Shown here one piece after another: positions 46,885-50,962 of a stretch of DNA of 50,962 nucleotides (positions are counted from its first letter, which is position 1; each line of letters starts with the position of its first letter). The translations under genes were made by a program, and so were the position numbers. Source of the stretch: CAG-791 sp045117315 (GTDB taxonomy: Bacteria; Bacillota; Clostridia; Lachnospirales; Lachnospiraceae); the NCBI GenBank assembly GCA_045117315.1, contig JBGUNJ010000135.1:1-50962 (forward strand). Reading direction: 5' to 3'. A model generated the notes under the pieces. That model worked only from the letters and a program-made list of their open reading frames with translations, was not told where the DNA came from and searched no databases.

Positions 46885-47937
46885 ATGAAAAAACAGAAAA
46901 GAATCTGCAGCGCCGCTGTTGTACTTGTCATACTTGCGGCTATGCTTTTAAGCCTTTCGGGCTGCGGGAAGAAGTCGGTCGGAGAAGGTGAGACTATGAC
47001 TTACGCCTGGCCGCTCGGTACTTCCAGCCCGGAAGACACTGTCACACAGATTTACGCCGAGCGCTTTGCGGAAGAAGTGGAGCGTCTCTCGGACGGAAAG
47101 ATGAGGATCCAGGTCTATCCCAACAGTATCGTGGGCGGAGACAGAGAGCTTCTGGAGTCCTGCAAGGACGGAGATATTCCCTTTGTCGTGCAGAACACAG
47201 CTCCCCAGGTCACTTTCCTTCCCGACATCGCTGTCTTCGATATGCCCTGCCTTTTCGACAGCATTGACGGCGTCAGAGAGCATATTGACAATGAAGATTT
47301 CATGAAGCAGGTTCAGGAAGTCTACAAGAAAGGCGGCTATGAACTGCTGGGATATGCTGACCAGGGATTCCGTGTAATGACGACCAACAGGGCTGTCCAC
47401 ACTGTCGAGGATTTCAAGGGTCAGAAGATCCGCACCATGGAGAACCCTTATCATCTGCGCTTCTGGAAGGCACTGGGTGCAAATCCCACCCCCATGACCT
47501 TCTCCGAGGTCTACATCGGTCTGCAGCAGGGTACCATTGATGCGCAGGAAAACCCCTACGAGGTCATCGTATCCAACCGCCTGTATGAGCAGCAGAAATA
47601 TGTCATCGAGACAAATCACCTGCCTCACCTGATCTCCCTGATCGTCAGCAGTGAGTTTATGGATAACCTCACGGAAAACCAGCAGAAGATCATCCGCGAG
47701 GCTGCCCAGACTGCCAAAGAGGAAGCCCGCGAACAGTCCGACCAGCGAATCGCATCCAGGATCGCTACCATCGAAGAGAGCGGAACCCAGATCATCCGTC
47801 TGGACCAGGAGAACATGGCGGTGACCCGTCAGAAGTCTCTTCCGGTCTATGACGAGATTGAGAAGAACGTCTCCCCGGAACTGATCGAGGCCTATTGCGG
47901 AAAAGAACTCGAGGAGATCCGCGCGTCGGCTCCGTAA
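46885..47937 (+). CDS. dctP: TRAP transporter substrate-binding protein (DctP), lipoprotein
   Basis: A 350-residue extracytoplasmic solute receptor. The signal peptide MKKQKRICSAAVVLVILAAM ends in lipobox LSLSGC, so it is a membrane-anchored lipoprotein. DctP-type motifs are AERFAEEVERLSDGKMRIQ, KIRTMENPYHLRFW (carboxylate-binding Arg region), and GLQQGTIDAQENP. AGGAGG precedes the ATG. Gene order Q-M-P is unusual (P-Q-M is more common). Substrate unknown, but the aroE-aroD neighbourhood points to shikimate, quinate or a related cyclic acid. Confidence 0.93.
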   Translation: MKKQKRICSAAVVLVILAAMLLSLSGCGKKSVGEGETMTYAWPLGTSSPEDTVTQIYAERFAEEVERLSDGKMRIQVYPNSIVGGDRELLESCKDGDIPFVVQNTAPQVTFLPDIAVFDMPCLFDSIDGVREHIDNEDFMKQVQEVYKKGGYELLGYADQGFRVMTTNRAVHTVEDFKGQKIRTMENPYHLRFWKALGANPTPMTFSEVYIGLQQGTIDAQENPYEVIVSNRLYEQQKYVIETNHLPHLISLIVSSEFMDNLTENQQKIIREAAQTAKEEAREQSDQRIASRIATIEESGTQIIRLDQENMAVTRQKSLPVYDEIEKNVSPELIEAYCGKELEEIRASAP

Positions 47938-47959
47938 TCAGCTTCTTTGACAGAGGAAA

Positions 47960-48075
47960 TACCCGAATCAGAAATACTTTTATTGGGAAAACCTTAGAAA
48001 TACCCGTATTGGGAAACCATAGAAGTACCTGTTATGGAAAAACTTGGTGATGCCTGTATTGTAAGAACTTTTTAA
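47960..48075. repeat. About 26-bp degenerate tandem repeat after dctP
   Basis: Four units of the type AGAAATACCCGTATTGGGAA / AGAAGTACCTGTTATGG start 25 bp past the dctP stop and run up to the terminator. Confidence 0.8.
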
Positions 48076-48084
48076 AAGGCTAAA

Positions 48085-48134
48085 AAACTTTCACGAATGG
48101 CCGGGCAAAGCCCGGCGTTCGTGAAAGTTTTTTT
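48085..48134 (+). terminator. Terminator of the TRAP operon
   Basis: Nested stem: AACTTTCACGAA with TTCGTGAAAGTT outside, GCCGGGC with GCCCGGC inside, AAA loop, then TTTTTTT. Very strong. Confidence 0.93.
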
Positions 48135-48160
48135 CTGAGCGAAAAAATTCCCCCCCGTTC

Positions 48161-48418
48161 TCACGGATGATTTGCGGAGGATGAGTCCGGATCCGGACCG
48201 GGTTCCGGGTCCGCCGCATAAAAATATTTCAGGGGACATTCAAAAAGAAGAGAGAGTCTGAGAATTATATAGAGAGGAGGCACAGCAAGGCCTCGCTCAT
48301 AACGAAGGATTTCCCCGGCGCTGCAGTCGAGTTTTTCTGCCAGATCTGTCCGTGAAAGGTTGTTCCGGCGCCGTAGTTCTGATATTCTCAGCCCGATGAA
48401 TCCTGCTTTGCGCGGCAT
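48161..48418 (-). CDS. Small XRE-family helix-turn-helix regulator
   Basis: An 85-residue protein that is almost only a Cro/CI HTH: RISELRRRNNLSRTDLAEKL, then DCSAGEILRYERG and a hydrophobic third part. The last 20 residues are Pro/Asp/Ser-rich. AGGAGGTGATTG directly precedes the ATG. No toxin or phage gene is adjacent. A 14-bp palindrome (TACATTATAATGTA) 200 bp upstream at 48618 is a possible operator. Confidence 0.85.
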   Translation of the reverse strand: MPRKAGFIGLRISELRRRNNLSRTDLAEKLDCSAGEILRYERGLAVPPLYIILRLSLLFECPLKYFYAADPEPGPDPDSSSANHP

Positions 48419-48617
48419 TCAATCACCTCCTCATAATATATGCTGATATCTATGATGTTTTTCAAAAAGGGGGTAAGGGTGTTCGGCCTCGCCGGTTTGT
48501 GAAGGAGCGGGAAGGAGGCATAATGGCAATCAGCAGAACGGGCACGGAAGCAAATTTGGTTGATTTCTGTCGATATCAAAAGATTTCCGTTAAGCGGTTC
48601 TGTTCTGATGACCTTCC

Positions 48618-48631
48618 TACATTATAATGTA
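48618..48631. promoter_or_regulatory. Palindrome TACATTATAATGTA
   Basis: A perfect 14-bp AT-rich palindrome in the gap between the XRE gene and the thrS leader. A second stem, GTAGACCT-GAC-AGGTCTAC, lies at 48672-48690. Either could be an operator; neither has an assigned regulator. The rest of 48419-48815 shows nothing clear. Confidence 0.35.
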
Positions 48632-48819
48632 TGTTACCATATAATTGTATAAACAAAACACACCCATGAAGGTAGACCTGACAGGTCTACACGTATCTTC
48701 CACCGGGGCACTTTGACGAGCGGCATTGCCGGAAAGGGTAAGTAACGGCCTGACTACAATGTGACACTGTGACAATTGGCGGCAGTGTGACGGACAAGCT
48801 TTGGATATAAAATTACATA

Positions 48820-48846
48820 TTTACAATTTTGCGGTGCTGTTATAAA
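48820..48846 (+). promoter_or_regulatory. Probable promoter of the thrS T-box transcript
   Basis: TTTACA (48820-48825) and TATAAA (48841-48846), spacer 15 bp, a little short. The start would be near 48853. Confidence 0.45.
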
Positions 48847-48864
48847 ATGAATCTGTTTATTTCT

Positions 48865-49371
48865 GAATAGACGGTGCAGGCATGTATGCCGGCGCGTCAA
48901 ATAAATCGTTGATGAGGAGAGTAAGACAGCGGAAGTCCCAGAGAGGGGAGCCGTCTGTGCGGAAAAAAGGCAAGCGGCCAGGCAGGCCGCCGGCCGGTCA
49001 AGGGATCCGTCCATGGATTCCCCGCGCAGCAGTTCTGGAAGCGCCCCGTCTGAATCTGTCTGAAGACCACCTCGGAGAGGCTCTAATCAAGCCCGGTGAT
49101 TCCGTTACCATCAAAGAAAGAGTGGCCGTCTCAAGGCCGGTGCTGCATCCAATGGCCGGGTTCCGCGGATATCGATTTTTTCGTGTATATTCCATGCGGA
49201 GTTCTGGTTCAGGCGTCTGACCGATCGTGAACAGCAGGTGGATTATTCAGCTGGGCACAGGTCTTCGCAGCGCGGATGCGTACCGGGATTCCTGACGGCA
49301 AGCAGGGTGGAACCGCGTTTGAAAAAACGTCCCTCGCAGGCAATCATTATGTGCTGTGCGGGGTTTTTTTT
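48865..49371 (+). promoter_or_regulatory. T-box riboswitch upstream of thrS
   Basis: The diagnostic T-box AGGGTGGAACCGCG is at 49303-49316, followed by a terminator stem CCC(T)CGCA with TGCGGGG and eight T (49331-49371). Stem I elements GATGAGGAGAGTAAGACAG (48910-48928) and AGAGAGGGGA (48941-48950) are in place. The downstream gene is thrS, so the specifier should be a Thr codon; an ACC at 49066-49068 is a candidate but the loop could not be folded by hand. Uncharged tRNA-Thr would favour the antiterminator. At about 500 nt it is longer than most T-boxes. Confidence 0.88.
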
Positions 49372-49418
49372 ATGCACAGTGATCACAAATTCACAATCCC
49401 ATTGGAAAGAGGTAGAAA

Positions 49419-50962
49419 ATGGCAAGCGAACAGTATCTGGAAATGTATCGTCATTCATTGGCACATGTCCTGGCAAAGGCAGTTTTTGAGATCTTCGGCA
49501 AAGAGAATGTCCAGTACGCGATCGGACCTCAGATCGCCGATGGTTTCTATTATGATTTCGTGCTGCCCAGACCGGTAAATAAGGACGATTTCAAGACAAT
49601 CGAGAATAAGATGCGCGAGATCCTGAAAAGGCGTGAAGACTGGACAGGAAAGGAACTGTCCAGGGAAGATGCTCTGGACCTGTTCCAGGGTCAGAAGTTC
49701 AAGACAGAGCTGATCCAGGATCTTCCTGAGGATGAAAAGATCACTGTCTACTATACGGGAGATGATTTCGTGGACCTCTGCCGCGGACCTCACGTCTCCA
49801 ATTCCCAGGAGCTGATGAGCGCTGCATTTGAGATCAGAAGCGTCTCCGGCGCTTACTGGCGCGGCGATGAGCACCGCGATTCCCTGCAGAGAATTTACGC
49901 CTATGCCTTCCCGGACAAGCAGGCCCTCAAGGCACACAAGGCTCTGATCAAAGAGGCCATGGAGCGCGACCACAAGAAGCTGGGACCCCAGCTGGATCTC
50001 TTCATGTTCGATGAGACCGCTCAGGGTATGCCTTACTGGCTTCCCCGCGGCTGGAGAGTCTTCAACACTCTGCTTGAGTACTGGCGCGGCATCCACGACC
50101 TGCACGGTTATCAGGAGATTTCCGCACCCATTATCAATAATAAGAAGCTCTGGCTGATCAGCGGCCACTGGGCTCACTATGTGAACAATATGTTCATCAT
50201 CCCCGGCAAGGACGGCACGATCGAGGCGGATGATACCATGGCCGCAAAGCCCATGAACTGTCCCAACGCCATGATGGCCTACAAGCGCAAAGTGCATTCC
50301 TACCGCGATCTGCCCATCCGCTATTCCGAGACCGACGTCGTGCACAGAAAAGAGAAGACCGGCCAGCTCAACGGCCTCTTCCGTGTGCAGATGTTCCGCC
50401 AGGACGACGACCACACCTTCGTCATGGAAAGCCAGATCGAAGACGAGATCAAGGACGTCCTCGGCATCGCGGACGAGATATACCAGACCTTCGGCCTGTC
50501 CTACCGCGCCGAGCTGTCCACACGTCCCGAGGACTTCATGGGCGATATCGAGCTCTGGAACCAGGCGGAGGCTTCCCTCAAGAAGATCCTCGACGGCATG
50601 TACGGCGAGGGCAACTATGAGATCAACGAGGGCGACGGAGCTTTCTACGGCCCCAAGATCGATCTGCAGATCAAGGACGCGCTCGGCCGCGAGTGGCAGT
50701 GCGGAACAGTGCAGCTTGACTTCCAGCTGCCCCGCAATTTTGAGCTGACCTATACAGCCAACGACGGTTCTGAAAGAGTCCCCGTTGTCATTCACCGCGC
50801 CCTGTTCGGTTCCCTGGAGCGCTTCATCGGAATCCTGATCGAGCACTTCAAGGGCGCATTCCCCTTCTGGCTCTCTCCTTACCAGGTGGGCATCGTTCCC
50901 ATCCGCACAGAGCACAACGAATATGCAAAGAAGGTGGCAAATAAGCTGGCAGCCAACCGCAT
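49419..50962 (+). CDS. thrS: Threonine--tRNA ligase (5' part, cut by window end)
   Basis: Class II threonyl-tRNA synthetase; 514 codons are in the window and the frame is still open. The protein starts MASEQYLEMYRHSLAHVLAK, directly at the editing (N2) domain with its HxxxH motif and CRGPH. The N-terminal TGS domain present in most ThrRS is missing, and I see no upstream frame for it. The catalytic core has PMNCPNAM (Zn ligand Cys), motif 2 FRQDDDHTF, and motif 3 RALFGSLERFIG; the anticodon-binding domain begins near PYQVGIVPIR. The AAAGAGGTAG site precedes the ATG. Regulated by the T-box just upstream. Confidence 0.96.
   Translation, partial: MASEQYLEMYRHSLAHVLAKAVFEIFGKENVQYAIGPQIADGFYYDFVLPRPVNKDDFKTIENKMREILKRREDWTGKELSREDALDLFQGQKFKTELIQDLPEDEKITVYYTGDDFVDLCRGPHVSNSQELMSAAFEIRSVSGAYWRGDEHRDSLQRIYAYAFPDKQALKAHKALIKEAMERDHKKLGPQLDLFMFDETAQGMPYWLPRGWRVFNTLLEYWRGIHDLHGYQEISAPIINNKKLWLISGHWAHYVNNMFIIPGKDGTIEADDTMAAKPMNCPNAMMAYKRKVHSYRDLPIRYSETDVVHRKEKTGQLNGLFRVQMFRQDDDHTFVMESQIEDEIKDVLGIADEIYQTFGLSYRAELSTRPEDFMGDIELWNQAEASLKKILDGMYGEGNYEINEGDGAFYGPKIDLQIKDALGREWQCGTVQLDFQLPRNFELTYTANDGSERVPVVIHRALFGSLERFIGILIEHFKGAFPFWLSPYQVGIVPIRTEHNEYAKKVANKLAANR

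Noticed and set aside
48161..48418. Toxin-antitoxin module around the small XRE gene
   Set aside because: No partner toxin frame is found on either side; a terminator lies on one side and a long non-coding gap on the other.
48882..49220. A 112-codon plus-strand frame before thrS
   Set aside because: It falls inside the T-box leader, whose conserved motifs explain the sequence better; no ribosome site and no family features.

Overview
This window looks like a chromosomal segment of a gut-type Clostridia, most probably Lachnospiraceae. The evidence is moderate-to-high GC, strong GGAGG ribosome binding sites, DUF4364 and DUF5688 family genes, a T-box leader on thrS, a Rho with a long low-complexity insert, and tRNA without encoded CCA. 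No prophage, conjugative module or CRISPR array is visible. The only mobile-element trace is a structured RNA-like tail at the left edge (1-84) that resembles the right end of an IS200/IS605 (TnpB) element.

Layout. 114-9197: rarA, a DUF4364 regulator, rho, malQ, a DJ-1/PfpI gene on the minus strand, and an orphan [FeFe]-hydrogenase-like protein. 9785-14800: the protein-quality cluster tig-clpP-clpX-engB (lon, often present here, is absent), then a DUF308 membrane protein. 15157-21627: a secreted low-complexity/toroid protein, diaminopropionate ammonia-lyase, a flavodoxin-fold reductase and an XRE regulator. 22036-24768: clpB behind a heavily structured leader. 25085-30878: tRNA-Met, a phosphodiester glycosidase, a small membrane protein, a class A PBP and yigZ. 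30991-33909: the operon mgtE, minimal pyruvate kinase, nrdR. 34229-38491 (minus): an aromatic biosynthesis operon, chorismate mutase-aroC-aroE*K-aroA. 39086-40710: efp and a DUF5688 gene. 41330-47937: a LysR regulator divergent from a YdiB-like shikimate/quinate dehydrogenase, aroD and a three-part TRAP transporter. 48161-50962: a small XRE regulator, a T-box and the 5' part of thrS.

Two shikimate loci lie close together and may be functionally linked. In the biosynthetic operon the shikimate dehydrogenase half of an AroE-AroK fusion has lost every shikimate-contact and catalytic residue I can align, while the separate YdiB-like enzyme next to the TRAP transporter keeps them all. Either the second locus supplies the dehydrogenase step or it scavenges shikimate or quinate-like acids from outside.

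The most distinctive feature is in the non-coding DNA. (1) A dispersed two-hairpin element of about 90 bp occurs in at least seven full or partial copies. Most copies lie downstream of genes in the same orientation, and several begin exactly in the T-tract of an intrinsic terminator. (2) At least eight transcription units are followed, right after the stop codon, by a degenerate tandem array whose unit (12 to 40 bp) differs at each locus. The recurring order is stop codon, array, terminator and, at some loci, the two-hairpin element. Neither pattern belongs to a feature class I can name.
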